A stretch of DNA of 64,000 bases. Source: Microbispora hainanensis. Lineage in GTDB: Bacteria; Actinomycetota; Actinomycetes; Streptosporangiales; Streptosporangiaceae. The stretch's first letter is position 1. Each line of letters starts with the position of its first letter. Both the position numbers and the translations under genes were made by a program. The DNA lies in contig NZ_CP108086.1 in the NCBI RefSeq assembly GCF_036186745.1, positions 2,294,001-2,358,000 of the forward strand, given 5' to 3'. Below are positions 45,125 through 53,276 of this stretch, in pieces. Under the pieces are notes generated by a model. That model did not search any database, was not told the origin of the DNA, and worked only from the letters and a program-made list of their open reading frames with translations.

Positions 45125-45490
45125 TCAGCTGCCGGAGCCGGATGCCGCCTGGACGGCCGCCCGGATCTGCTGGGCGAATCCCCGCACGCTGTAGTCCGCG
45201 GGAAGGCTGTCGATCAGCACGAGATCGGAGATGGCGTTGTCGACGCGCAGGGGCAGGATCTTCCGGTACTCCGGCGAGTTGTACCACCGGTCGACGGCGG
45301 CGCGGTCGGGGAACTCCATGAGGACGACCAGGCCGGGCCAGGCTCCCTCCACGACGCTGACCTCGCCGTTGGCGAGCCACCTGCCGCCGTAGGGCTTCAC
45401 GGTGGCCTCGACCTGTTCGAGGTAGGACAGGCCCGCTTCGTTGGGGACGTCCCCGGGGATGCGGAGATGGTTGATCAGGTAGGTGCTCAT
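45125..45490 (-). CDS. DUF1330 family protein
   Basis: 121 residues, ferredoxin-like dimeric alpha/beta barrel class. Typical pattern: YLEQVEATVKPYGGRWLANG and VVLMEFPDRAAVDRWYNSPE, followed by YRKILPLR. Function of DUF1330 is unknown. First gene of a two-gene operon with the hydrolase. Divergent from the TetR gene, with two dyad sites between. Confidence 0.9.
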   Translation of the reverse strand: MSTYLINHLRIPGDVPNEAGLSYLEQVEATVKPYGGRWLANGEVSVVEGAWPGLVVLMEFPDRAAVDRWYNSPEYRKILPLRVDNAISDLVLIDSLPADYSVRGFAQQIRAAVQAASGSGS

Positions 45491-45540
45491 GTCGACCCTC
45501 CCGTCGAGTGGCTGCGCACGCGGGTTCGCCGCAGCGCCTT

Positions 45541-45650
45541 TAGATTACAGTCATAATCTAAGTGGGCCGTACGCGCGTCCGGGTCTCGTGACGCACCTCA
45601 CGGTGAATCTTCTGGCCGGCCGGCCCGGTATAGATTGCGCTTGTAATCCG
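45541..45650. promoter_or_regulatory. Two related dyad operators between DUF1330 and tetR genes
   Basis: TAGATTA-N6-TAATCTA (45541-45560, perfect arms) and TAGATTG-N6-TAATCCG-like (45631-45650). The same 20-bp architecture twice in the divergent region points to binding of the adjacent TetR protein at both promoters. Confidence 0.75.
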
Positions 45651-45732
45651 GTTTTCCGCGGTACGCCGCCCCCCCGGACACCTGGCAGCAAGCCTCCGAC
45701 ACGTTCTCGATCGGAGCGACGAGGGATCGAAG

Positions 45733-46296
45733 ATGAGCCGAGCATCACAGGCCGAGGCACGGGCCAATCGACAGCGTGTGGTGAAATCCGCCTCGCGGCT
45801 CTTCCGCGAGAAGGGGGTGCGCGATGTGAGCGTCGCCGACGTCATGCAGTCGGTCGGCATGACGCAGGGCGGCTTCTACAAGCAGTTCGCCTCCAAGGCG
45901 GCGCTCGTCGACGAGGCCACGGCCGAGGCGTTCTCCGACATGCTGCGGCGTCTGGCGGCCCTGGACGGCGACCATGCCGGTCACGATGCCGCGTGGTCGT
46001 CGCTGATCGACGCCTACCTGTCACCCGAAGCACGTGACGACCCCGGCAACGGATGCCCGGCGGCCGGGTTCGCCGGCGACTTCGCCCGGGATCCCGAATG
46101 GCGCGACACCTACGCCGCCGGGATTCGCGACATGGCCGGGTGGATCGCTCCGGGGGACACCGGGCTGGCTGCCCTGTCCACCCTCGTGGGTGCTCTCCTG
46201 CTCGCCCGGGCGACGGCGGGCACCCCTGTCTCCGAAGAGATCCTGCACGCGGCGAGGAAGGCGGCGGCCCGGCTGACCGAGACACCCGAGCAGTGA
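45733..46296 (+). CDS. TetR-family regulator
   Basis: 187 residues. HTH: RQRVVKSASRLFREKGVRDV, SVADVMQSVGMTQGGFYKQF. The C-terminal domain (GNGCPAAGFAGDFARDPEW) carries the CPAA-type pattern of TetR regulators that sense quinone- or thiol-reactive compounds. Divergent from the DUF1330/hydrolase operon, whose promoter region holds two dyad sites. It is therefore likely to repress that operon and itself. Confidence 0.92.
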   Translation: MSRASQAEARANRQRVVKSASRLFREKGVRDVSVADVMQSVGMTQGGFYKQFASKAALVDEATAEAFSDMLRRLAALDGDHAGHDAAWSSLIDAYLSPEARDDPGNGCPAAGFAGDFARDPEWRDTYAAGIRDMAGWIAPGDTGLAALSTLVGALLLARATAGTPVSEEILHAARKAAARLTETPEQ

Positions 46297-46299
46297 TCG

Positions 46300-46610
46300 G
46301 CACAGCCGGAGAAGGCCCGGGCAGGGGATTTCTTCCACAACAGCGTCGCCTCCCGGGTGGACGCCACCTCGTACGAGGAGAAGCCATGACCGAGCCGGAG
46401 CGGACCTTCGTCCGCGGCAATGACCGCCTGGAGCGACTCCTGGCTGATCCGGACATCGCGGCCGAGGTCGCCAAAGCACACGAGTCGGCCGAGGAGATGG
46501 ATCGCGTCCACGCGATGAACCTCGCGATGATCCGCAAAGGCGGGCAGCTGACCGCGGCTCAGCCCATGCTCTTGGCGCCGTCCAGGGACTCGCGGATGAT
46601 GTCGGCGTGA
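46300..46610 (+). pseudogene. Truncated toxin-antitoxin-like pair (HigA-type antitoxin remnant)
   Basis: A 74-codon frame from ATG at 46386 (after GAGGAGAAGCC) reads MTEPERTFVRGNDRLERLLA and then HAMNLAMIRKGGQLTAAQPM, the N-terminus of an XRE/HigA-like antitoxin that stops where the HTH should begin. The tail after about 46555 is antisense DNA of the DinB gene. Upstream, in frame with the preceding stop, ARAGDFFHNSVASRVDATSY and EEKP end in a TGA overlapping the ATG as ATGA. This looks like the 3' end of a lost partner gene. Confidence 0.6.
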
Positions 46611-47104
46611 CCGGCGTGCTGGGCGGTCTCGGCGATGATGTGCGCGAGCACGCGGCGGGCCGACCAGCGCGCACCGGGCTCGAACCACGGGGCCTTCGGC
46701 AGCGGCCAGGTCGCGCCGAGGTCGGGCAGCGTGGCCACCACTTCGTCCGTACGGCGGGCCACCTCGGCGTAGGCGGCCAGCACGTCGGAGAGCGTCTCGC
46801 CGGGCCGCATGTGGAACTGGTCGGCCCACCAGGCCTGCTCGGCCTCGGTCATGGTCGAGGCGTCGCCCATCGCCGACGGGCCGTTCAGGATGAAGTCCAC
46901 CCAGTTGCGCTCGACCAGGGCGACGTGCTTGATCAGGCCGCCCAGGCACAGCTCGCTGGCCGTGGTCCGCTGCGCGGCCTGCTCATCGGTCAGGCCGCGG
47001 GTGGTGAAGCGCAGGAAGTGCCGGCTCTGGGCCAGCGCCGCCAGCAGGTCGGCGCGCTCGCCGCTGATGGCCGGGGCGTCGATGCTCGTCTCGGTGGTGG
47101 TCAC
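46559..47104 (-). CDS. DinB-superfamily (DUF664-type) protein
   Basis: 181 residues from GTG at 47104. Four-helix-bundle DinB fold with three spaced histidines suited to a metal site: GGLIKHVALVERNWVDF, then RRVLAHIIAETAQHAGHADI. Members are thiol (mycothiol/bacillithiol)-dependent transferases or unknown. It is divergent from a deleted YafY-type regulator gene; intact YafY regulator and DinB protein pairs are common in actinomycetes. Confidence 0.9.
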   Translation of the reverse strand: MTTTETSIDAPAISGERADLLAALAQSRHFLRFTTRGLTDEQAAQRTTASELCLGGLIKHVALVERNWVDFILNGPSAMGDASTMTEAEQAWWADQFHMRPGETLSDVLAAYAEVARRTDEVVATLPDLGATWPLPKAPWFEPGARWSARRVLAHIIAETAQHAGHADIIRESLDGAKSMG

Positions 47105-47200
47105 AAGCTCCGCCTTCCGTTGTTCCGTTCGTCGGTCGGTGACCACGCTAGGAGCCATAGCGGTCACTTTCTGACCTGAATCGACGCGACAATCGGAGAC

Positions 47201-47515
47201 ATGGCGAACACCAGCTCGCGGACGCTGCGGTTGCTCTCCCTGCTCCAGACCCACCGCTACTGGCATGGCGGTGAGCTGGCCGAACGGGTGGAAGTGCTCG
47301 CCGACGTCCCGGCCTCCGTCGCGCGCGAACGGATCGGCCGGTGGTGCACCGTCGAGGAGGTCGACGCCGGGCGCTGCCGCATCCGGATGACCACGCACTC
47401 CCTGGATTGGCCGATCATGTCGCTGGGCGTGCTCGGCGCGGACTTCAACGTCGTCCACCCGCCCGAACTGCTCGACCGCGTCCACGAATGGGCGGCCCGG
47501 TTCCAGCGCGCCTGA
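47201..47515 (+). pseudogene. YafY/WYL-type regulator with large internal deletion
   Basis: 104-codon frame. The start, SSRTLRLLSLLQTHRYWHGG, followed by ELAERVEV, is the beginning of the N-terminal winged helix. It then jumps within about two residues to a sequence typical of the C-terminus of such proteins (PASVARERIGRWCTVEEVDA, CRIRMTTHSLDWPIMSLGVL). Normal relatives are about 320 residues, so some 200 codons including the WYL sensor are missing, apparently in frame. Confidence 0.75.
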
Positions 47516-47518
47516 CGT

Positions 47519-49789
47519 TCACTCCTCCGCCGGGGGGATGGGGAAGTTCGCCCGGAACACGTTGTCCGGGTCGTAGGCGCGCTTGACCTGCCGCAGCCGG
47601 GCGAGGTTGGCCTCGCCGAACGCGTCGAGCAGCCGTTCGGGCCGGCTGTCGGTGTCGAAGGACAGATAGAGGCCGTCGGTGTACGGCGCGACCTCGGCGT
47701 CCCACGCGGCGTTCATGGCCGACTGCGAGGCGCCCATCGCGGTGAGCGCGAAGTTCTGGTGCCGGTGCGGATAGGCGGTCGCGTCGGGGGCCAGGTCGTG
47801 CGAGGCCCCGCCGGTGGCGCGTATCTGCAGGAAGTAGGACACCCCGGAGCGCGCCACCCGCTCGAAGGCGCGGCTCACGTCACCGTCGAGATGGCTGACC
47901 AGGCCGGACCGTACGGCGGGGTTGCCGCCGCCGGTGTGGTGTTTCTCGGCCGGCTGCACCACCGCCGAATAGGGCAGCACGTATCCCTCGTGCCCCAGCA
48001 GCGGACCGGCCTCGGCGAGCCGTTCGAGCTCGCGCACCGCGGCCTCGGTGTCCGCGCCGGCGTACACGGTCATGAGCTGGGCGACCGAGTCCTGGCCGCG
48101 GCGCGGCGGGGAGAGGATGAGGAAGCTCGTCAGCTCACGCGGCGCCTTCTCGACCGCGGCGCCCCAGCGCTCCAGGAGCCCGGCCGTGTCACGGGCGTCC
48201 AGTGTCATCTGGGAGAAGACGATGTCGCCGAGCTCCATCGCCTCGATCTCGACCCAGGTGACCACGCCGAGGTTGCCCCCGGCGCCGCGCAGGCCCCAGA
48301 ACAGGTCCGGGTTCTCCTCCGGTGAGGCGTGCAGCACCCGCCCGTCGGCGGTCACGACCTCCGCGGCGACGACGTGGTCGATCGTCAGGCCGAACTTGCG
48401 TCCGAGCAGGCCGATGCCGCCCGTCGTCGCGAGGCCGCCCACGCCCACGCCGCCGAAGTCGCCCGAGCTGATCGCCCAGCCGTACGGCACCAGCGCCTCG
48501 GCGACCTTGCCCCACGTCGCGCCCGCGCCCAGCCGTACGCGGCGGGTGGCCGGGTCCACGACCTCGACGGTGTCGAGCGCGCCGACGTCGAGCACGATGC
48601 CGCCGTTGTTCGTGGAACGGCCGCTGATGCCGTGCCCGCCGGAGCGTACGCCGAGCGGGACGTCCTGGGATCGGGCGTACGCGAGCCCCTCGACGACCTG
48701 GCCGGCCGTCCGGGGGCGCAGCACCAGGCCGGGGGATCCGGTGCGCAGGTAGTTGTGCCGCACCGACTCGTACGCGCGGTCGCCGGGCTCGACGGCGTCG
48801 GCCGCGAGGCTCGCCGGGACCTTGTCGTAGTCGATCCCCTCGCGGCGCAGCGCGATGGCGGCGGCGCCGCGGCGGGCGGTCGCGGGGACGGTGCCGCTGG
48901 CCGTCCGCTCGCGCGCCACCGCGTCCCGTACGGCGGGGGCGATCTCCTCGCCGTACACCTGGATGAGCCGCGGGTCGTCGGAGGCCAGGATGAACGTGCC
49001 GATGCCGTCCTCCAGCGCCAGGGCGGTCAGCTCCTCCACCCACTGCTCGACCGGCCCCTCGAGGAAACCCTGGCGGGTCTCGGTGACCGCGCCGCCGATG
49101 TTCAGCAGGCGACGTATCTGCGCCGGATCGCGCCCGGCCTCCGCGGCGGTCTCGTCGATGATCTGGTTGCCGCGCCGCAGGTCGCCGTCCTTGAGGTAGA
49201 AGAGCGAGGGCAGCCAGCCGTCGGCCTCGCGTGCCACCAGGCGCAGCATCCGCGGCTTGTAGGCGCCGAGCCAGATGGGGATGTCGTGCGCGGGGGCCGG
49301 GCCGCGCTTGGCGCCCGCGACGCGGTGGTGCTTGCCGTCGACGCGGAGGATGCGGCGCTCGCCCGCGTCCCAGATGCCGCGGAAGATCTCGATGGCCTCC
49401 TCCAGCGCGGTCACCGACTCGGCCGGCGTCAGGCGGGTGCCGCCCATCGACTCGATCGCGTCCCAGAAGCCGCCCGCGCCGATGCCGAGGGCGAACCGGC
49501 CGCCCGACAGCAGGTCGAGCGACGCCGCGGCGCGGGCCAGCACGGACGGCGGGCGCAGTGGCAGGTTGATGACGTTGCCCGACAGCGTGACCCGCTCGGT
49601 GCGCGCGGCGACCCAGGACAGCAGCGTCCAGGTGTCCAGGAAACCCGGCTGGTAGGGGTGGTCCTGGAACGTCACGAGATCCAGCCCGGCGGCCTCGGAG
49701 ACCTGGGCGAGCCGGACCGGCCCCTGCGGGTCGCGGTTCTGGGGGGTGAGGAACGTGCCGAAGGCCAGTTCGTGGCCGTAGTCCGTCAT
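47519..49789 (-). CDS. Fusion of LLM flavin oxidoreductase and FAD-linked (BBE-type) oxidase
   Basis: 756 residues in one uninterrupted frame. Residues 1-~290 form a luciferase-like monooxygenase domain (AFGTFLTPQNRDPQGP, LGIGAGGFWDAIESMG, DIPIWLGAYKPRMLRLVARE). Residues ~340-756 form a PCMH-type FAD domain (VRSGGHGISGRSTNNGGIVL with the His for covalent flavin, GGIGLLGRKFGLTIDHVVAA) ending in the berberine-bridge region (YDPDNVFRANFPIPP). The two are normally separate proteins. Divergent from a MarR gene. Substrates unknown; oxidation in two flavin steps is a possibility. Confidence 0.88.
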   Translation of the reverse strand: MTDYGHELAFGTFLTPQNRDPQGPVRLAQVSEAAGLDLVTFQDHPYQPGFLDTWTLLSWVAARTERVTLSGNVINLPLRPPSVLARAAASLDLLSGGRFALGIGAGGFWDAIESMGGTRLTPAESVTALEEAIEIFRGIWDAGERRILRVDGKHHRVAGAKRGPAPAHDIPIWLGAYKPRMLRLVAREADGWLPSLFYLKDGDLRRGNQIIDETAAEAGRDPAQIRRLLNIGGAVTETRQGFLEGPVEQWVEELTALALEDGIGTFILASDDPRLIQVYGEEIAPAVRDAVARERTASGTVPATARRGAAAIALRREGIDYDKVPASLAADAVEPGDRAYESVRHNYLRTGSPGLVLRPRTAGQVVEGLAYARSQDVPLGVRSGGHGISGRSTNNGGIVLDVGALDTVEVVDPATRRVRLGAGATWGKVAEALVPYGWAISSGDFGGVGVGGLATTGGIGLLGRKFGLTIDHVVAAEVVTADGRVLHASPEENPDLFWGLRGAGGNLGVVTWVEIEAMELGDIVFSQMTLDARDTAGLLERWGAAVEKAPRELTSFLILSPPRRGQDSVAQLMTVYAGADTEAAVRELERLAEAGPLLGHEGYVLPYSAVVQPAEKHHTGGGNPAVRSGLVSHLDGDVSRAFERVARSGVSYFLQIRATGGASHDLAPDATAYPHRHQNFALTAMGASQSAMNAAWDAEVAPYTDGLYLSFDTDSRPERLLDAFGEANLARLRQVKRAYDPDNVFRANFPIPPAEE

Positions 49790-49809
49790 GCCGACCTCTC
49801 GAGAACTAA

Positions 49810-49822
49810 TCTGTCCAACAGA
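49810..49822. promoter_or_regulatory. Palindrome between the fusion oxidase and MarR genes
   Basis: TCTGT-CCA-ACAGA, extending with partial symmetry to TAATCTGT/ACAGACTA, 21 bp upstream of the oxidase start. A MarR operator by position. Confidence 0.6.
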
Positions 49823-49877
49823 CTATATGCGGCACAACTCATCGAGAAGTCATCGTATTCCGCGTTAGAGTGGAGAG

Positions 49878-50405
49878 GTGACCACACACGAAGCAGCCGA
49901 AACCGCGACACTCTCCCCGCAGGGCTCGTCACACGGTTCTGTGCTCGGGTGGTCCCTCGCCGTGCTGCTGCGCGAGTGGAGCGCGCGCGTCGAGGAGGCT
50001 TCGCGCGACCTGCCGCAGGGCGTGCGCGGCTATCAGGTGCTCTCCGCGGTCGTGCACGATGCCCCGCCCACGCAGGCCGCGCTCGCCGCCCGCCTCGGCA
50101 TCGACCGTACGGTCATGACCTATCTGCTCGACAAGTTCGAGGGATGCGATCTCCTGGAGCGCAAGCAGGACCCGTCCGACCGCCGGGCGCGGCGCATCGT
50201 GCCGACCGAGCAGGGCCGGCGGCTCCTCGCCGAAGTGGACGCGCGGGTCGCCCAGGCCGAGGACGAACTGCTGTCCACCCTCCCGCCCGAGGACCGGCGG
50301 GTCCTCCTGGCCCTGCTGGAGCATGCCGCCACCGGTGCGGCTCCGGCGGGAGAGGACCGCTGCTCGGCCGTCGCGCGTACGGCCGTGCTGACCCGGGAGG
50401 CGTGA
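49878..50405 (+). CDS. MarR-family regulator
   Basis: 175 residues from GTG at 49878. Winged helix: APPTQAALAARLGIDRTVMT, YLLDKFEGCDLLERKQDPSD, then RRARRIVPTEQGRRLL. Divergent from the LLM/FAD fusion oxidase, which it likely represses. Convergent with the second MarR gene at 50421. Confidence 0.92.
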   Translation: MTTHEAAETATLSPQGSSHGSVLGWSLAVLLREWSARVEEASRDLPQGVRGYQVLSAVVHDAPPTQAALAARLGIDRTVMTYLLDKFEGCDLLERKQDPSDRRARRIVPTEQGRRLLAEVDARVAQAEDELLSTLPPEDRRVLLALLEHAATGAAPAGEDRCSAVARTAVLTREA

Positions 50406-50420
50406 CCCGGCCGGCGTCGG

Positions 50421-50873
50421 TCAGCCGGTCGGCTTGTCGTTGAGCTCCGCCGTGGCTTCCACGTACGCGTCGGCGGCGCGGGCGAAGTAGTCGAACAGGA
50501 CGGCCTGCTGCTCGGGCGAGTAGCCCTGCACGATGGCGCCGATCTTCCGGCGGGCCGGGGCCAGGGCCTCGTCGAGGCCGCCGGGGCTGGCGACGAGTTC
50601 GATGATGACCTTGCGGCGGTCGTCCGGGTCGGGCGCCCGGCGCACGTACCCCGCCTGCTCCAGGCGGTCGATCAACCTCGTCGTGGGCCCGGTGGTCAGG
50701 CCGGTGCGCCGGCCGAGCTCGCCGGGGGTCATCGCGCCGCCCAGCCCGAGGATGTTCAGCGCGTACAGGTCGGTCGCGCCCAGGCCGACGGCCTTCGCGC
50801 CGGCGTGACCATGCAGCATCACGGCGCTGAGGTAGCGCCGGTAGACCGCTCCCGGGTCGTCTGGTGTTGACAC
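50421..50873 (-). CDS. MarR-family regulator
   Basis: 150 residues from GTG at 50873. Winged helix: AMTPGELGRRTGLTTGPTTR, LIDRLEQAGYVRRAPDPDDR, RKVIIEL. Divergent from the SnoaL-like protein gene, with two dyad symmetry sites between them (50893-50912 and 50928-50945). It probably controls that gene and itself. Confidence 0.92.
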   Translation of the reverse strand: MSTPDDPGAVYRRYLSAVMLHGHAGAKAVGLGATDLYALNILGLGGAMTPGELGRRTGLTTGPTTRLIDRLEQAGYVRRAPDPDDRRKVIIELVASPGGLDEALAPARRKIGAIVQGYSPEQQAVLFDYFARAADAYVEATAELNDKPTG

Positions 50874-50892
50874 GTGCCGACCCCCTTCCTAA

Positions 50893-50945
50893 TCTCTTCC
50901 TCAGAGAAGAGAAATCTTTGGAGAAGTAACTGCTTCGAAGAAGTT
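50893..50945. promoter_or_regulatory. Two MarR-type operators
   Basis: TCTCTTC-N6-GAAGAGA (50893-50912, perfect arms) and AACTGCTTCGAAGAAGTT (50928-50945, one mismatched pair) in the 92-bp divergent region. Confidence 0.75.
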
Positions 50946-50965
50946 ATCACGAGAGGGCATGCGCC

Positions 50966-51421
50966 ATGAACGTCTCCACCACCCCCGAGGTCGCCGCCGT
51001 CACCGCCGTTCTGGACCGCCTCACCGCCGCCTGGAACGCGGGGGACGGCGCCGCGTACGGCGCGGAGTTCACCGCCGACGCCACCTACGTCACCTATGTC
51101 GGCACCCTCTACGTCGGCGGCGCCGAGATCGGCCGTGCCCACCAGGCCCTGTTCGAAAGCTTCCTCAAGGGCACCCGGCTCGCCAGTGAGATCGTCGGCG
51201 TCCGCTTCTCCGGCCCGGACACCGCCCTGGTCGTGACGCGCGGCGACGTGCACAAGGGCAGGCCCGGCAAGCTCGGCAAGATCCAGACCTACACCCTGGT
51301 CCGTCAGGCGGACGGCGGCTGGAAGGTGGCCGCCTTCCAGAACACCAAGCACAGGGCCCTCATCGAGGCCGTCTCGTTCAGGGCCCGGCCCGCCACCAGG
51401 CCCGCCGCGGTCTCGTCCTGA
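50966..51421 (+). CDS. SnoaL-like/DUF4440 (SgcJ/EcaC-type) protein
   Basis: 151 residues. A single cone-shaped NTF2-like domain: VLDRLTAAWNAGDGAAYGAE, FTADATYVTYVGTLYVGGAE, then KIQTYTLVRQADGGWKVAAF and QNTKH. The family (TIGR02246) includes SgcJ/EcaC proteins; most members have unknown small-molecule roles. Single gene under the divergent MarR regulator. Confidence 0.9.
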   Translation: MNVSTTPEVAAVTAVLDRLTAAWNAGDGAAYGAEFTADATYVTYVGTLYVGGAEIGRAHQALFESFLKGTRLASEIVGVRFSGPDTALVVTRGDVHKGRPGKLGKIQTYTLVRQADGGWKVAAFQNTKHRALIEAVSFRARPATRPAAVSS

Positions 51422-51440
51422 GCGTGGCCGGGGACCTCGC

Positions 51441-51902
51441 CTACCCGCCCGGCGGCGCGGGAGCCTGCGGTCCTCGGTAGGGGAGTGTCTCGCTGTAGAC
51501 GATGTTGGTGGTGGTGCTGCCGAACCGGGCGAGCTCGTCCATCACCTTTTCCAGGTGGGCCATGGAGGTCGCGGCGACCTTCAGCGTGTAGCAGTCGTCA
51601 CCGGTGGTGCGCAGGCACTCCAGGATCTCCGTACGCTCGCTGAGCAGCCGGTGCAGCGGCTCGTGTCGATTGCCCGGATATTTCAGCCGCACCACGGCGA
51701 GCACGGCATATCCGACCTTCCCCAGGTCGACGACCGCCCGATAGCCGCTGATGACGCCGGCCGCCTCCAGCCGCCGTACGCGCTCTGTCGCCGCGGAGGG
51801 ACTGAGGCTGACCCGCCGGGCCAGCTCGGTGAGGGGAACGCGGCCGTCGCGTTGCAGCTCGGCCAGGATGGACCAGTCGGTCGCGTCAAGACTCTCGGCC
51901 AT
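51441..51902 (-). CDS. Lrp/AsnC-family regulator
   Basis: 153 residues from ATG at 51902. N-terminal HTH (LDATDWSILAELQRDGRVPL, TELARRVSLSPSAATERVRR) and C-terminal RAM domain (YAVLAVVRLKYPGNRHEPLH, RTTGDDCYTLKVAATSMAHL). Divergent from the LLM oxidoreductase/deaminase pair, which it may control in response to an amino acid. Confidence 0.93.
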   Translation of the reverse strand: MAESLDATDWSILAELQRDGRVPLTELARRVSLSPSAATERVRRLEAAGVISGYRAVVDLGKVGYAVLAVVRLKYPGNRHEPLHRLLSERTEILECLRTTGDDCYTLKVAATSMAHLEKVMDELARFGSTTTNIVYSETLPYRGPQAPAPPGG

Positions 51903-51995
51903 CGGCCGAATATACCGGGAAATCCACGGCGGAACCGCCGATAACCAGGGAGTTCCTTCTTCCGGGCAGCGTGATCGCGTCAATAGTCTGGTGCG

Positions 51996-52844
51996 GTGAA
52001 ACTAGGCGTCAACGTCCCGAACTTCGGGCCGGGCACGCGGCCCGGCGTGCTGCGCGGCTGGGCCGAGACGGTGGAGGGGCTCGGGTTCGATCTGCTCATG
52101 GTCTCCGATCACGTCGTGGTCACCCCCGACGTGGCCGGGCAGTATCCCGCGCCGTTCTACGAGCCCTTCACCACGCTGTCGTGGCTCGCCGGGATCACCA
52201 CCAGGATCAGGCTGGGCACCACCGTGCTGATCGTGCCCTACCGCCACCCGCTGCTGACCGCCCGGATGGCGGCCAACCTCCAGGATCTGAGCGGGGGACG
52301 GCTCGTCCTCGGCGTGGGGGTCGGCTGGGCCAGGCAGGAGTTCGAGGCGCTGGGCGTGCCGTACGAGCGGCGCGGCGCGCTGACCGACGAGCACCTGCGC
52401 GTGATGCGCCTGGCCTGGCAGGACGAGGAGGACTACCGCGCCGGGCACATTCCGATCTGGGTCGGCGGCGGCAGCGACGCCGCTCTGCGCAGGGCGGTGC
52501 TGCTCGGCGACGCATGGCATCCGCTGCGCTTCACCCTTCCGTGGCTGGACGAGCGGATGGACCGGCTGGCCGCCGTCGCGGAACGCCTCCGGCGCGCGAC
52601 ACCCGTGCTCGCCCCGCGCATTCTGCTGCGGCTCACCACCACCCCGGTGACGGGCGAGGGCCGCCGGGCCGGCGAGGGCACCCTCGACCAGGTCATGGAC
52701 GACCTGGACCGGCTGCGCCTCCTGGGCGCCGAGACCGTGCTGCTCGACCCCTTCTATGGGGACCCCGAAGAGACGAACCATCCGGAGACGGCGTGGCACC
52801 TGCTCGAAACCGTGGCCGCCGCCTACACGAAGGAGCATTCATGA
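51996..52844 (+). CDS. LLM-class (F420-dependent type) oxidoreductase
   Basis: 282 residues from GTG at 51996. Luciferase-like fold: MKLGVNVPNFGPGTRPGVLR, GFDLLMVSDHVVVTPDVAGQ, RLVLGVGVGWARQEFEALGV. The sequence pattern matches the F420-dependent (TIGR03619) group, although flavin use cannot be excluded. Its stop overlaps the deaminase start as ATGA (52841-52844), so the two are translationally coupled and probably act on the same compound. Confidence 0.9.
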   Translation: MKLGVNVPNFGPGTRPGVLRGWAETVEGLGFDLLMVSDHVVVTPDVAGQYPAPFYEPFTTLSWLAGITTRIRLGTTVLIVPYRHPLLTARMAANLQDLSGGRLVLGVGVGWARQEFEALGVPYERRGALTDEHLRVMRLAWQDEEDYRAGHIPIWVGGGSDAALRRAVLLGDAWHPLRFTLPWLDERMDRLAAVAERLRRATPVLAPRILLRLTTTPVTGEGRRAGEGTLDQVMDDLDRLRLLGAETVLLDPFYGDPEETNHPETAWHLLETVAAAYTKEHS

Positions 52845-53266
52845 CATCCGCCGACGAGAAGTTCCTCCGCAGGGCGATCGAGCTGGCCGCCGAGGCGCGG
52901 GCGGGCGGCAACCCGCCGTTCGGCTCGCTGCTGGTGGGCCCGGACGGCGACGTGCTTGTCGAGGAGCGCAACACCTCGATCACGGAGGCCGACATCACCG
53001 CGCATCCCGAGCTGAAGCTCGCGCGCTGGGCCGCCCGCGAGCTCGACCCGGCCGTCGCGGCCGGCACCACCATGTATACGAGCTGCCAGCCGTGCGGCAT
53101 GTGCGCGGGCGCCATCGAACGCTCCGGGCTCGGCCGTGTCGTCTTCGCGCTCTCCACCGAGCAGCTCGGCACGCTCAAGCCGCCGGCCGGCCCGTCGGCC
53201 TTCCGGCAGGAGGGGCCGGCGCTCTTCGACGAGGCGCGCGTGCCGGTCGAGGGGTACTACCTCTGA
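52841..53266 (+). CDS. Nucleoside/cytosine-type deaminase
   Basis: 141 residues. CDA-fold zinc site: H55-P-E57 (TAHPELK) and P-C85-x-x-C88 (CQPCGMC), as in tRNA adenosine, guanine and cytosine deaminases. NPPFGSLLVGPDGDVLVEE gives the substrate loop. The nearest types are guanine deaminase or nucleoside deaminase-like enzymes; the exact base is not determinable. Coupled to the LLM oxidoreductase. Confidence 0.9.
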   Translation: MTSADEKFLRRAIELAAEARAGGNPPFGSLLVGPDGDVLVEERNTSITEADITAHPELKLARWAARELDPAVAAGTTMYTSCQPCGMCAGAIERSGLGRVVFALSTEQLGTLKPPAGPSAFRQEGPALFDEARVPVEGYYL

Positions 53267-53276
53267 CGCGCCGCTC

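Noticed and set aside
48329..50443. A 704-codon rightward frame
   Set aside because: It is antisense to the intact 756-aa fusion oxidase and crosses into the MarR gene in the wrong frame; long shadow frames are expected at this G+C content.
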